Below are positions 29,261 to 37,424 of a stretch of 64,000 nucleotides of DNA, piece by piece. Below the pieces are notes generated by a model. That model worked only from the letters and a program-made list of their open reading frames with translations. It had not been told where the DNA came from and did no database searches. This DNA comes from an uncultured Bacteroidales bacterium (lineage in GTDB: Bacteria; Bacteroidota; Bacteroidia; Bacteroidales; UBA932). A program made the translations under genes and the position numbers. Every line of letters starts with the position of its first letter. Position 1 is the first letter of the stretch. The stretch lies in contig CAJOKD010000003.1 in assembly GCA_905235085.1 (NCBI GenBank), positions 1-64,000 of the forward strand. Direction: 5' to 3'.

Positions 29261-30019
29261 ATGGCTGGAAGAACCCTGGTCTATTTCGTCTCCGATGTCC
29301 ATCTCGGCCTCGATGTGAACGATCCCGCCGCTCGCGAAGAACGTTTCGTCCGTTTCCTGGACGGGATTCCACAGGACAGGACCCTTGCCCTGTACCTGCT
29401 GGGAGACATCTGGGATTTCTGGTACGAGTACCGCGATGTGGTTCCCAAAGGCTATTCCAGGGTGTTCGCGAGCCTGACCGGACTGATGCGGGAAGGAGTG
29501 CGGGTCTTTTTCTTCCAGGGCAACCACGATATCTGGTGCTACAGCTATTTCAAGGAGCTGGGGATGGAGATCCTGCAGCAGCCGTATCTGGTCGAGATCG
29601 GAGGGAAGGCTTTCTGCCTTGGACACGGTGACGGCCTAGGCCCCGGCCATTTCTGGTACAAGGTGATGCGCAAAGGGTTCCGCAGCAGGATCCTTCAATG
29701 GCTGTTCAGCACACTGGTGCCTGTAAGGCTGGCTTTTTCGATTGGGAAAGGCTGGTCCAGGAAGAGCCGGGTGGCCAGAAGCGAGGAATATGTATTCAGG
29801 GGAGAGGATGAACCTATCTATAAATGGGCGGAGGAGTATTCCCGCAGCAACAAGGTGGATTACTTCATATTCGGGCACTTCCACGTGTCTGAAGACCTGA
29901 CCCTGCCGGGCGGGTCCAGGCTGCTCATACTCAAGGACTGGATGCAGCCTCAGTCTTCGAACTTTATCTTGTTCGACCTGATGTCCGGGTGTTTGGGCAT
30001 CTCCCAGAATATGGAATAA
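29261..30019 (+). CDS. lpxH: UDP-2,3-diacylglucosamine diphosphatase, LpxH-like
   Basis: A 252-residue calcineurin-like phosphoesterase. Metal-site motifs are in order: SDVHLG (Asp12, His14), LGDIWDFW, QGNHDIW, GHGDG and FGHFHVSE. The FWYEY and KGWSRKSR segments fit LpxH, which hydrolyses UDP-2,3-diacylglucosamine to lipid X in lipid A synthesis at the inner membrane's cytoplasmic face. It closes the ftsX-DUF3098-uppP operon, tying together wall and outer-membrane lipid steps. Its last 70 bp overlap the 3' end of the convergent DUF4294 gene, an unusually long tail-to-tail overlap. Confidence 0.9.
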   Translation: MAGRTLVYFVSDVHLGLDVNDPAAREERFVRFLDGIPQDRTLALYLLGDIWDFWYEYRDVVPKGYSRVFASLTGLMREGVRVFFFQGNHDIWCYSYFKELGMEILQQPYLVEIGGKAFCLGHGDGLGPGHFWYKVMRKGFRSRILQWLFSTLVPVRLAFSIGKGWSRKSRVARSEEYVFRGEDEPIYKWAEEYSRSNKVDYFIFGHFHVSEDLTLPGGSRLLILKDWMQPQSSNFILFDLMSGCLGISQNME

Positions 30020-30666
30020 TAGAGCGTGTCGAATTCGCCGCGCTGCCATTTCTCCACCAGATATTCGGTGACCTTGTCTTCCCCGTCCGGGTCGTAGCGG
30101 CTCTTCAGGTCGTTCCCGAATATCTTTGCGATGCCCTGCCAGAATCCCGCGGTTATGCCGCTCTTGTAGTCCTTTATGATTTTATAGGAGGATTTTCCAA
30201 TCTCCCTGTCTATCAGCTTGATGAGGAGCCTTCCCTGGGAGATGCTCATATTCTTCAGAGGTTTCTCGTAGGCATTGAACAGGGCTTTCTGCATCTGGAC
30301 GATGTACGCCTCCTTCTTCATCCTCCTCAATTCGTTCTGGGCGATGTGGTCGTCCACCTGCTTGGTCATATCCTTGGCCAGCAGGGCATAAGGATATACC
30401 TTGTTGAAATTGTAGACCAGGCGGTAGTATTTCTTCAGGTCACCTTTCTTCGCCTTGTACCCGCGGGGGAATATCCAGCAAGGGTCGATGCTGTCGTAAT
30501 ATACAGTGTCTCCCTTCTCCACCCGGTATCCCATATAGGCGGACTTGGGGTTCCGGATGACCTGCGGCATCCATTCGTCATCGTCGTTCTGGGCGGCGAG
30601 AGGGCTCGCTGCCAGGACCCCCAGCAGGAAGCAGAGGGCGAGTGGATATTTGGTCTTCAGTTTCAT
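29950..30666 (-). CDS. DUF4294 exported protein
   Basis: A 238-residue protein with a signal peptide (MKLKTKYPLALCFLLGVLAASPLAAQ). The DUF4294 core follows: YRVEKGDTVYYDSIDPCWIF, then YYRLVYNFNKVYPYALLAK and RLLIKLIDREIGKSSY near 150-165. Function is unknown, but the family is conserved and exported in Bacteroidota. The ATG at 30666 gives the standard signal peptide; an ATG three codons upstream is possible. A -7 box lies at 30684-30691. The gene's 3' end overlaps lpxH by 70 bp on the opposite strand. Confidence 0.88.
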   Translation of the reverse strand: MKLKTKYPLALCFLLGVLAASPLAAQNDDDEWMPQVIRNPKSAYMGYRVEKGDTVYYDSIDPCWIFPRGYKAKKGDLKKYYRLVYNFNKVYPYALLAKDMTKQVDDHIAQNELRRMKKEAYIVQMQKALFNAYEKPLKNMSISQGRLLIKLIDREIGKSSYKIIKDYKSGITAGFWQGIAKIFGNDLKSRYDPDGEDKVTEYLVEKWQRGEFDTLYYSIFWEMPKHPDIRSNKIKFED

Positions 30667-30683
30667 CCGTAACATTCGGACTG

Positions 30684-30691
30684 CAAATGTA
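30684..30691 (-). promoter_or_regulatory. -7 box of the DUF4294 gene
   Basis: CAAATGTA on the plus strand reads TACATTTG on the minus strand, a full TAnnTTTG match 17 nt before the ATG at 30666. Confidence 0.6.
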
Positions 30692-30851
30692 CGCTTTCTC
30701 CCGAAAAAAACGTGCCAGATAGAAAAGGTCTTGTACGTAATGTCGAAACCGGGGGTAAAAAATTTTCTGGTGATTGCGTAAATAACTGAAAATGAAAATT
30801 TTTATTTGTAAAAACCGTGGTCGAAAATGTTGAAAAATTTTTCAAATAATG

Positions 30852-30881
30852 TTTGAAATCCACAATTTTTTGCTAAATTTG
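30852..30881 (+). promoter_or_regulatory. Promoter of the rplP ribosomal operon
   Basis: A -33 TTTG at 30852-30855 and a -7 TAAATTTG at 30874-30881 are separated by 18 nt. Just upstream is a perfect 16-bp palindrome TTGAAAAATTTTTCAA (30830-30845) in a strongly A/T-rich tract, which may act as an UP-like element or operator. The 294-bp gap from 30676 to 30969 holds this promoter, the DUF4294 promoter and the rplP leader, and no gene remnant that I can see. Confidence 0.75.
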
Positions 30882-30886
30882 CAGTC

Positions 30887-30945
30887 CCAAATTCCAGGGT
30901 GTACTAGCATAAAACGCTGATACTCAATGAATTGGAATAATTTGG
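30887..30945 (+). promoter_or_regulatory. Stem-loop in the rplP leader
   Basis: CCAAATTCCA at 30887-30896 can pair with TGGA at 30933-30936 and ATTTGG at 30940-30945, leaving a 3-nt bulge and a 36-nt loop. It starts almost at the predicted transcript 5' end and lies 25 nt before the rplP start codon. A feedback site for a ribosomal protein is possible but unproven. Confidence 0.35.
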
Positions 30946-30969
30946 ATATTTTATTAAAGTAATACAGCA

Positions 30970-31389
30970 ATGTTACAACCAAAGAAAACTAAGTTCAGAA
31001 GAGAACAGAAGAACGTGATGAAGGGAATGGCCCAGAGGGGTAATCAGCTCGCGTTCGGTTCCTTCGGTCTCAAGACCCTCGAGAACTGCTGGATCACAGC
31101 GCAGCAGATTGAGTCTGCCCGTCAGGCTATTTCACGCCGTATGAACCGTGAAGGACAGATCTGGATCAGGATATTCCCGGTCAAGCCTTTCACCAAGAAG
31201 CCTCTCGATACCCGTATGGGTAAGGGTAAGGGTGATCCTCAGGGCTTTGTGGCTCCTGTTACCCCTGGACGTATCCTGTTCGAGGCTGACGGTGTATCAC
31301 TTGCAGTCGCCAAGGAGGCTATGCGCCTTGCAGCTCACAAGCTCCCTGTCGCTACCAAGTTCATCGTCCGCAGGGATTATGTAGAATAA
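30970..31389 (+). CDS. rplP: Ribosomal protein L16
   Basis: 139 residues. The start [14 protein letters not shown], the [15 protein letters not shown] stretch and the [19 protein letters not shown] segment are diagnostic of L16, a late-assembly protein near the A-site tRNA elbow in the 50S subunit. In this window it is the first gene of the ribosomal operon: rpsC, normally directly upstream, is absent, and a dedicated promoter and structured leader precede it. rpmC follows 18 nt later. Confidence 0.98.
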   Translation: MLQPKKTKFRREQKNVMKGMAQRGNQLAFGSFGLKTLENCWITAQQIESARQAISRRMNREGQIWIRIFPVKPFTKKPLDTRMGKGKGDPQGFVAPVTPGRILFEADGVSLAVAKEAMRLAAHKLPVATKFIVRRDYVE

Positions 31390-31407
31390 TTTAATGGAGA
31401 AGAAGAA

Positions 31408-31605
31408 ATGAAGACATCTGAAGTTCGCGAAATGTCCATTGCAGATCTGCAGGACCGCATCCAGGTTGAAAAGAACAGGCTTGAAACGATGAAGCTCAAC
31501 CACGCCATCTCTCCATTGGAGAATACATCGGAATTCAGTAAAGTCAGAAAGGATATCGCTCGCTTGATCACTATCCTCGCTGAAAAAGAAAATGAACAGA
31601 AATAA
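31408..31605 (+). CDS. rpmC: Ribosomal protein L29
   Basis: 65 residues forming the expected two-helix hairpin ([13 protein letters not shown], then [17 protein letters not shown]). L29 sits at the polypeptide exit of the 50S subunit and helps dock trigger factor and SRP. It lies between rplP and rpsQ in the conserved order, 11 nt before rpsQ. Confidence 0.97.
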   Translation: MKTSEVREMSIADLQDRIQVEKNRLETMKLNHAISPLENTSEFSKVRKDIARLITILAEKENEQK

Positions 31606-31616
31606 TCATCAATCTT

Positions 31617-31871
31617 ATGGAAAGAAATCTTCGTAAGGAAAGAATCGGCATAGTGGTCAGCAACAAGATGGACAAGACCATCGTTGTTTCAGTGCAGACC
31701 AGGAAGAAGCATCCTCTCTACGGAAAGTTCATCAATCAGACGACCAAGTTCGTCGCTCAGGATGAGAAGAACGAGTGCAGCGAGGGAGATACCGTGCGCA
31801 TTATGGAAACCCGCCCTCTGAGCAAGACCAAGAGGTGGAGATTAGTTGAAATCGTTGAAAAAGTTAAGTAA
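31617..31871 (+). CDS. rpsQ: Ribosomal protein S17
   Basis: 84 residues with the OB-fold pattern of S17 ([21 protein letters not shown], then HPLYGKF and [18 protein letters not shown]). It binds 16S rRNA early in 30S assembly. Only 2 nt separate its stop from rplN, consistent with coupled translation. Confidence 0.98.
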   Translation: MERNLRKERIGIVVSNKMDKTIVVSVQTRKKHPLYGKFINQTTKFVAQDEKNECSEGDTVRIMETRPLSKTKRWRLVEIVEKVK

Positions 31872-31873
31872 TT

Positions 31874-32239
31874 ATGATACAGCAGGAAACACGTTTACAG
31901 GTTGCTGACAACAGCGGTGCCAAGGAAGTCCTTTGCATCCGTGTGCTTGGAGGTACCCACCACAGGTATGCGACCGTGGGCGACCAGATTGTAGTCGCTA
32001 TCAAGAGCGCTCTTCCTAGCGGTGACGCCAAGAAGGGTACTATCTCTAAGGCTGTCGTCGTCCGCACTAAGAAGGAAATCCGCAGGGCGGACGGATCCTA
32101 CATCCGTTTCGATGACAATGCCTGCGTTCTCCTCAACAATGCAGGCGAACTTCGCGGAACCCGTATCTTCGGCCCTGTCGCCAGGGAGTTGCGCGAAAAT
32201 TATATGAAGATTGTTTCACTGGCACCTGAGGTCCTTTAA
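31874..32239 (+). CDS. rplN: Ribosomal protein L14
   Basis: 121 residues. The L14 opening [22 protein letters not shown] and the closing [23 protein letters not shown] are standard. L14 forms inter-subunit bridges and is the landing site of the silencing factor RsfS. Length normal; 14 nt to rplX. Confidence 0.98.
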   Translation: MIQQETRLQVADNSGAKEVLCIRVLGGTHHRYATVGDQIVVAIKSALPSGDAKKGTISKAVVVRTKKEIRRADGSYIRFDDNACVLLNNAGELRGTRIFGPVARELRENYMKIVSLAPEVL

Positions 32240-32253
32240 TCATTTTTAGCATT

Positions 32254-32571
32254 ATGAAAAAGTTACACATCAAGAAGGGTGACACCGTGTATGTCAATGC
32301 CGGAAATGATAAGGGCAAGACCGGCAAGGTCCTCTCTGTGATTCCTGAAAAGGATCGCGCTATCGTCGAGGGCATCAATATCGTCAGCAAGCACACCAAG
32401 CCTAATGCAAACCAGCCTCAGGGCGGTATCATCAAGAAGGAAGCCGGAATCCACGTTTCCAATCTTCAGCTTATCGATCCGGTCAGCCAGAAGCCGACGA
32501 GGGTCGGACGCAAGTTCGTGGACGGAAAGAAGGTCCGCTATGCTAAGAAATCAGGAGAGGAGATCAAGTAA
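32254..32571 (+). CDS. rplX: Ribosomal protein L24
   Basis: 105 residues with an N-terminal KOW motif ([20 protein letters not shown]) and the [13 protein letters not shown] segment. L24 initiates 50S assembly at the 5' end of 23S rRNA. It is followed after 2 nt by rplE. Confidence 0.98.
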   Translation: MKKLHIKKGDTVYVNAGNDKGKTGKVLSVIPEKDRAIVEGINIVSKHTKPNANQPQGGIIKKEAGIHVSNLQLIDPVSQKPTRVGRKFVDGKKVRYAKKSGEEIK

Positions 32572-32573
32572 TT

Positions 32574-33173
32574 ATGGCAAAGAAAGCAGCAAAACCGGCA
32601 GAAGTGCAGGCACTTCCTAAGGAATACGTACCTTCTCTCAAGAAGGTTTATAAGGAGGAGATCGTAGAGAAGCTTATGAAGCAGTTCTCCTATACAACTG
32701 TTATGCAGGTTCCAAGGCTCGTCAAGATTACCATCAACGAAGGTATCGGCGACGCTACCCAGGACAAGAAGCTTGTCGAGGAAGCAGCTGAAGAACTCGC
32801 AAAGATAGTAGGACAGAAGGCTGTCCTCACATATTCAAGGAAAGACGTTTCCAACTTCCGTCTCCGTAAGGGTATGCCTATCGGCGTGAAGGTCACTCTC
32901 CGTGACGTCAAGATGTACGAGTTCCTCGAGAGGCTCGTCCGCGTTTCCCTCCCTCGAATCAGGGACTTCAACGGTATCGCGGAAAATATGGACGGCAGGG
33001 GCAACTACACCCTCGGTCTCAAGGAGCAGCTTATCTTCCCTGAGGTCGACATCGACAAGAACCCTAGGATCCACGGTATGGAAATCACTTTCGTTACCAC
33101 TGCCAAGACTGACGAAGAGGCTCACGCTCTCCTCGCAGCATTCGGACTTCCGTTCAAGAAACATAATAATTAA
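32574..33173 (+). CDS. rplE: Ribosomal protein L5
   Basis: 199 residues: an N-terminal Lys/Ala-rich extension of about 20 residues ([20 protein letters not shown]) and then the L5 core with [16 protein letters not shown], the [21 protein letters not shown] segment and [20 protein letters not shown]5 binds 5S rRNA and contacts P-site tRNA. The extension is longer than in E. coli L5 (179 residues) and is probably disordered. Confidence 0.98.
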   Translation: MAKKAAKPAEVQALPKEYVPSLKKVYKEEIVEKLMKQFSYTTVMQVPRLVKITINEGIGDATQDKKLVEEAAEELAKIVGQKAVLTYSRKDVSNFRLRKGMPIGVKVTLRDVKMYEFLERLVRVSLPRIRDFNGIAENMDGRGNYTLGLKEQLIFPEVDIDKNPRIHGMEITFVTTAKTDEEAHALLAAFGLPFKKHNN

Positions 33174-33178
33174 GGAAT

Positions 33179-33448
33179 ATGGCAAAAGAATCAATGAAAG
33201 CTCGCGAAGTAAAGCGCGCGAAACTGGTGGCCAAGTATGCAGCCAAGAGGCAGGCCCTCAAGGAAGCAGGTGATTGGGCAGCTCTCGACAAGCTCCCTAA
33301 GAACTCTTCTCCTTGCCGTCTGCACAACCGTTGCTCCCTCACCGGTCGTCCGAAGGGTTATATGAGGGCGTTCGGTCTGAGCAGGATCCAGTTCCGTGAG
33401 ATGGCCAGCAATGGTCTGATCCCAGGCGTTAAGAAAGCTAGCTGGTAA
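33179..33448 (+). CDS. rpsN: Ribosomal protein S14, zinc-independent form
   Basis: 89 residues, the long C-minus type of S14: only one short [17 protein letters not shown] stretch carries cysteines and there is no CxxC...CxxC zinc site. S14 binds the 3' major domain of 16S rRNA. It is followed by an unusual 66-nt spacer with a direct repeat GGGCGTC (33476-33482 and 33487-33493) before rpsH; most other gaps in the operon are under 30 nt. Confidence 0.97.
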   Translation: MAKESMKAREVKRAKLVAKYAAKRQALKEAGDWAALDKLPKNSSPCRLHNRCSLTGRPKGYMRAFGLSRIQFREMASNGLIPGVKKASW

Positions 33449-33514
33449 CATATTATTTATTAACAATCGGATATCGGGCGTCCTCAGGGCGTCGATCTAA
33501 AAACAAAAAACAAA

Positions 33515-33910
33515 ATGACTGATCCAATTGCAGATTATCTTACCAGGATCCGCAACGCTTATCTGGCAGGGAAGAAGGTCGTAGAGATCCCATCCTCCAA
33601 GATGAAGGTTGCCATTACCGAGATCCTGTGCGAGAAGGGTTACATCCTCAGCTACAAGATTGTCGAGGGTACCCCGTACAACACTATCAAGATCGCTTTG
33701 AAGTATCATCCTCAGACCAAGATGGCCGCTATCAAGAAGATCCAGCGCATCTCTACCCCTGGTCTTAGGGTCTATGCAGACGTGGAGAATATGCCTAGGG
33801 TCCTCAATGGACTTGGCATCGCTATCCTGTCTACTTCCAAGGGCATCGTCACCGACAAGGAAGCCAAGAATATGAACGTTGGCGGTGAAGTTATTTGCTA
33901 TGTTTATTAA
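33515..33910 (+). CDS. rpsH: Ribosomal protein S8
   Basis: 131 residues. MTDPIADYLTRIRNAYLAGK and the closing GLGIAILSTSKGIVTDKEAK plus GGEVICYVY mark S8, an early 16S-binding protein. In E. coli S8 represses the spc operon by binding its mRNA near rplE; no matching helix was evident here, but the long rpsN-rpsH spacer just upstream is a candidate regulatory region. Confidence 0.98.
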   Translation: MTDPIADYLTRIRNAYLAGKKVVEIPSSKMKVAITEILCEKGYILSYKIVEGTPYNTIKIALKYHPQTKMAAIKKIQRISTPGLRVYADVENMPRVLNGLGIAILSTSKGIVTDKEAKNMNVGGEVICYVY

Positions 33911-33929
33911 CGACTAAAAGAAAGTAATA

Positions 33930-34490
33930 ATGTCAAGAATCGGTAAATTGCCTGTAAGCCTTCCGGACAAGGTGAGCGTTGAAGTTCTCCCTGGCAACGT
34001 TTTGAAGGTTAAAGGACCTCTTGGTGAGTTGAGCCAGAAAGTTGATCCGGACATCAAGGTCACCATCGAGGATAATGAAATCAAGTTCGAGCGTCCTACC
34101 GACCAGCCGAGACACCGTTCGATGCACGGTCTCTACCGCGCACTCGTCAACAATATGGTTGAAGGTGTTTCCAAGGGTTTCGAGACCAAGCAGGAATTCG
34201 TAGGTGTGGGTTACAGAGTATCCGCACAGGGCCAGCTCGTGACTATGTCCCTTGGTTACTCCCACGACATCCAGTTGATGCTCTCTCCTGAGATCAAGGC
34301 TGAGACTCCGGATGTGAAGAAGGGAGAGAATCCTGTACTGATCCTCAGGAGCATCGACAAGCAGCTCCTCGGTCAGGTCGCTGCTAAGGTACGTTCACTC
34401 CGCAAGCCTGAACCTTACAAGGGCAAGGGTATCAAGTTCGCCGGCGAGCAGCTCCGTCGCAAGGCCGGTAAGACTGCTGCGGCTAAATAA
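33930..34490 (+). CDS. rplF: Ribosomal protein L6
   Basis: 186 residues with two related alpha/beta halves. MSRIGKLPVSLPDKVSVEV opens it, and EPYKGKGIKFAGEQLRRKAGK near the end is the L6 signature. L6 lies near the GTPase centre of the 50S subunit. Conserved operon position between rpsH and rplR. Confidence 0.98.
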   Translation: MSRIGKLPVSLPDKVSVEVLPGNVLKVKGPLGELSQKVDPDIKVTIEDNEIKFERPTDQPRHRSMHGLYRALVNNMVEGVSKGFETKQEFVGVGYRVSAQGQLVTMSLGYSHDIQLMLSPEIKAETPDVKKGENPVLILRSIDKQLLGQVAAKVRSLRKPEPYKGKGIKFAGEQLRRKAGKTAAAK

Positions 34491-34506
34491 TTAGGAGGAC
34501 ACAGAT

Positions 34507-34869
34507 ATGGCATTGAATAGAATTGAAAGAAGAAGAAGGATCCATTACCGTATCCGCAAGCACGTCAATGGAACTGCTGAAAGGCCAAGACTGGTTGTCT
34601 TCAGAAGCAACAAGCAGATCTATGCCCAGGTAATCGATGACGAGAAGGGTGTCACCCTCGTGGCTGCCGCTTCGAACGACAAGATCCTTGCCGCCGAGTG
34701 CAAGGGTAAGAATGGTATCGACACTGCCGCCATCGTCGGAAAGGCAATCGCTCAGCGCGCCCTCGAGAAGGGAATCTCCACCGTATCTTTCGACCGCGGA
34801 GGTTACCTCTACCACGGTAGGGTCAAGAGCCTGGCAGATGCTGCACGTGAAGGTGGTCTCATTTTCTAA
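34507..34869 (+). CDS. rplR: Ribosomal protein L18
   Basis: 120 residues. [21 protein letters not shown], the [16 protein letters not shown] segment and a C-terminal [18 protein letters not shown] identify L18, which brings 5S rRNA to the 50S central protuberance with L5. Normal length. Confidence 0.98.
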   Translation: MALNRIERRRRIHYRIRKHVNGTAERPRLVVFRSNKQIYAQVIDDEKGVTLVAAASNDKILAAECKGKNGIDTAAIVGKAIAQRALEKGISTVSFDRGGYLYHGRVKSLADAAREGGLIF

Positions 34870-34881
34870 TTGGTAAAGACT

Positions 34882-35400
34882 ATGGCAAATACAAATGTTA
34901 AAAGAGTAAAGACTTCTGACCTTGAACTTAAGGACAGACTGGTCGCCATCCAGAGAGTAACGAAGGTTACTAAGGGTGGTCGTCACTTCCGCTTTGCTGC
35001 TATCGTAGTAGTGGGTGACGAGAACGGCGTTGTTGGTTATGGTCTTGGAAAAGCCAATGAGGTAACTGCCGCCATCGCAAAGGGTGTCGAAGACGCCAAG
35101 AAGAACCTCGTGAAGATCCCGGTGATCAACACCACCATCCCTCACGAGCAGGAATCCAAGTTCGGAGGTTCCGTAGTATTCATGAAGCCAGCCGCTCCTG
35201 GTACCGGTGTTAAGGCCGGTGGCGCTATGCGTGCTGTTTTCGAGTCTGCAGGTATCCAGAACGTCCTCGCAAAGTCCAAGGGTTCTTCCAACCCTCACAA
35301 CCTTGTGAAGGCTACCGTTACCGCTCTCACCCAGATGAGGGACGCTTACACCGTCGCAGGTCTCCGCGGAATCCCTATGAGCAAAGTGTTTAACGGATAG
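34882..35400 (+). CDS. rpsE: Ribosomal protein S5
   Basis: 172 residues, with [21 protein letters not shown] and [17 protein letters not shown] typical of the double-stranded RNA-binding N-domain of S5, which helps secure decoding accuracy and mRNA unwinding in the 30S subunit. I chose the ATG at 34882, 12 nt after rplR, over a TTG four codons upstream. One of the rare CATG tetranucleotides of the window lies here (35181). Confidence 0.97.
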   Translation: MANTNVKRVKTSDLELKDRLVAIQRVTKVTKGGRHFRFAAIVVVGDENGVVGYGLGKANEVTAAIAKGVEDAKKNLVKIPVINTTIPHEQESKFGGSVVFMKPAAPGTGVKAGGAMRAVFESAGIQNVLAKSKGSSNPHNLVKATVTALTQMRDAYTVAGLRGIPMSKVFNG

Positions 35401-35411
35401 GAGGCAGAGCT

Positions 35412-35594
35412 ATGGCAAAACTTAGAATTACACAGGTCAGAAGCAAGAACGGATCGACCAAGAGGCAGATCGCAAGTCTGAGGTCATTGGGCATCCGCAA
35501 GATCCATCAGACCGTCGAGGTTGAAAAGAATCCGGTGACGGAGGGACAGCTTGCAAAGGTCCGTCATCTTTGTGAAGTAGAAGAAGTGAATTAA
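35412..35594 (+). CDS. rpmD: Ribosomal protein L30
   Basis: 60 residues. MAKLRITQVRSKNGSTKRQ and the SLGIRKIHQTVEV segment mark L30, a small 50S protein contacting 23S domain II and 5S regions. It is between rpsE and rplO with gaps of 11 and 12 nt. The 12-nt gap to rplO holds an AGGAGG-like run (taaGGAGGacaaaag), one of the few SD-like sites in the operon. Confidence 0.97.
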   Translation: MAKLRITQVRSKNGSTKRQIASLRSLGIRKIHQTVEVEKNPVTEGQLAKVRHLCEVEEVN

Positions 35595-35606
35595 GGAGGA
35601 CAAAAG

Positions 35607-36056
35607 ATGAAACTTTCAGAATTGAAACCTGCAAAAGGTGCAACTCATAACAGCAAGCGTATAGGCCGCGGCCAGGGTTCCGGTAAGGGTGGTACGGCCA
35701 CACGTGGTACTAAGGGTGCACAGGCACGTGCCGGTTACGAACACAAGATCGGTTTCGAGGGTGGCCAGATGCCTATCCAGAGACGCGTTCCTAAGTTCGG
35801 ATTCAAGAACCCTACGAGGGTTGAATACACCGCAGTCAACGTTTCTGCACTCCAGGCTCTTTCAGAGAGGATCGGAAAGACCGAGATCGGTCTCGACGAG
35901 ATCAAGCTTGCAGGCCTCGCCGGCCCTAAGGAGCTTGTGAAGGTCCTCGGCAATGGCGAGATCTCCGCTGCCCTCACGGTAACGGCAGATGCTTTCTCTT
36001 CTTCGGCTGTCTCCAAGATCGAGGCTGCCGGTGGTAAGGCTATCGTAATCGGATAA
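35607..36056 (+). CDS. rplO: Ribosomal protein L15
   Basis: 149 residues. The Gly/Lys-rich N-terminus (MKLSELKPAKGATHNSKRIG, then RGQGSGKGGTATRGTKGAQ) and the QMPIQRRVPKFGFKNP stretch are diagnostic of L15, a central 50S scaffold protein. secY follows 5 nt later, the standard junction with the translocon gene. Confidence 0.98.
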   Translation: MKLSELKPAKGATHNSKRIGRGQGSGKGGTATRGTKGAQARAGYEHKIGFEGGQMPIQRRVPKFGFKNPTRVEYTAVNVSALQALSERIGKTEIGLDEIKLAGLAGPKELVKVLGNGEISAALTVTADAFSSSAVSKIEAAGGKAIVIG

Positions 36057-36061
36057 TCAAG

Positions 36062-37402
36062 ATGAAGAAGTTTATTGAAACAATAAAGAACATCTTCAGG
36101 ATCGAGGAACTCCGCAAGAGACTCGGTTACACGTTCCTTCTCATCCTTATCTACAGGTTGGGTTGCTTCATCGTGCTTCCGGGTATCGATACCACTATGC
36201 TGGCCAAGCTGCAGAGCAGCACCCAGGAGGGTCTCGTCGGTCTGTTGAATATGTTCTCCGGAGGTGCCTTCGGCAACGCCTCGGTCTTCGCACTGGGTGT
36301 GATGCCTTACATCTCCGCATCCATCGTGATCCAGCTCCTGGGCATGTTCGTCCCTTATTTCAGGAAACTCCAGATGGAGGGCGAAAGCGGCCGCAGGAAG
36401 ATGAATCAGATCACCAGGTACCTCACCGTGCTCATTCTCTGCATCCAGGGTCCTGCATACATCGCTTCCATCCACAGCCAGATCCCGGGCGCCGCATTCG
36501 TCGCCGAGACCCAGCTTGGCTGGAGCAGGTTTTGGTACAACCTCGTAGCCACCATCATCCTGATGTCCGGCTCGATGTTCGTGATGTGGCTTGGTGAGAG
36601 GATTACCGACAGGGGAATCGGCAACGGTATCTCCCTGCTCATTATGATCGGTATCGTGGCTCGTCTGCCGTTCGCTCTCGTAGCTGAGTTCGGAACCAAG
36701 CTTTCCTCCACCACCGGTGGTGGTTCCATCGCCCTCATCGTGGAGCTTATCGTATGGTTCCTCGTTATCGTGGCTACCATCGCTCTGGTGCAGGCTGTCA
36801 GGAAGGTTCCTGTACAGTATGCCAAGAGGATCGTCGGCAACAGGCAGTACGGCGGTGTGCGTCAGTATATTCCTTTGAAGATCAATGCAGCGGGCGTTAT
36901 GCCTATCATCTTCGCCCAGGCTCTGATGCTCTTCCCGCTCCTCTTCTCGCGTTTCGACGCTACCAGAGGACTTGCCGCTACCCTCGGAAACTACACCGGA
37001 TTCTGGTATAACCTGATATTCGGTCTCCTCGTCGTTCTCTTCACATATTTCTATACCGCCGTTACCGTCAATCCTACGATGATGGCTGAAGATATGAAGA
37101 AGAACGGAGGATTCATTCCTGGAGTAAAGCCTGGCAAGGCTACCAGGGACTACCTTGACGACATTATGTCCAAGGTGACCCTTCCTGGTTCGATCTTCCT
37201 CGCCATTATCGCTATCCTCCCTGCATTCGCGAGGATCGCGGGCGTCAACGACCAGTTTGCAAGCTTCTACGGCGGAACTTCGCTGTTGATCCTTGTAGGT
37301 GTTGTCCTTGATACGCTTCAGCAAATCGAGAGCTACCTCCTGATGCGTCACTATGACGGTCTGATGAAGACCGGACGCCTCAGCGGCCGCTCGGGTATGT
37401 AA
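36062..37402 (+). CDS. secY: Protein translocase subunit SecY
   Basis: 446 residues with ten TM segments. The plug-region PGIDTTMLAKL, the GVMPYISASIVIQLL stretch and the MEGESGRRKMNQITRY cytoplasmic loop are characteristic of SecY. The PVQYAKRIVGNRQYGG loop is the ribosome/SecA contact. SecY forms the inner-membrane channel with SecE and SecG for exported and membrane proteins. It is co-transcribed with ribosomal proteins, as in most bacteria. Length is normal and all segments appear intact. Confidence 0.98.
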   Translation: MKKFIETIKNIFRIEELRKRLGYTFLLILIYRLGCFIVLPGIDTTMLAKLQSSTQEGLVGLLNMFSGGAFGNASVFALGVMPYISASIVIQLLGMFVPYFRKLQMEGESGRRKMNQITRYLTVLILCIQGPAYIASIHSQIPGAAFVAETQLGWSRFWYNLVATIILMSGSMFVMWLGERITDRGIGNGISLLIMIGIVARLPFALVAEFGTKLSSTTGGGSIALIVELIVWFLVIVATIALVQAVRKVPVQYAKRIVGNRQYGGVRQYIPLKINAAGVMPIIFAQALMLFPLLFSRFDATRGLAATLGNYTGFWYNLIFGLLVVLFTYFYTAVTVNPTMMAEDMKKNGGFIPGVKPGKATRDYLDDIMSKVTLPGSIFLAIIAILPAFARIAGVNDQFASFYGGTSLLILVGVVLDTLQQIESYLLMRHYDGLMKTGRLSGRSGM

Positions 37403-37424
37403 TGTTTTTTGATGATTGGGATTG

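Noticed and set aside
34483..35298. A 271-codon open frame antisense to rplR and rpsE
   Set aside because: Shadow of ribosomal-protein codon bias; no homology pattern and no start signal.
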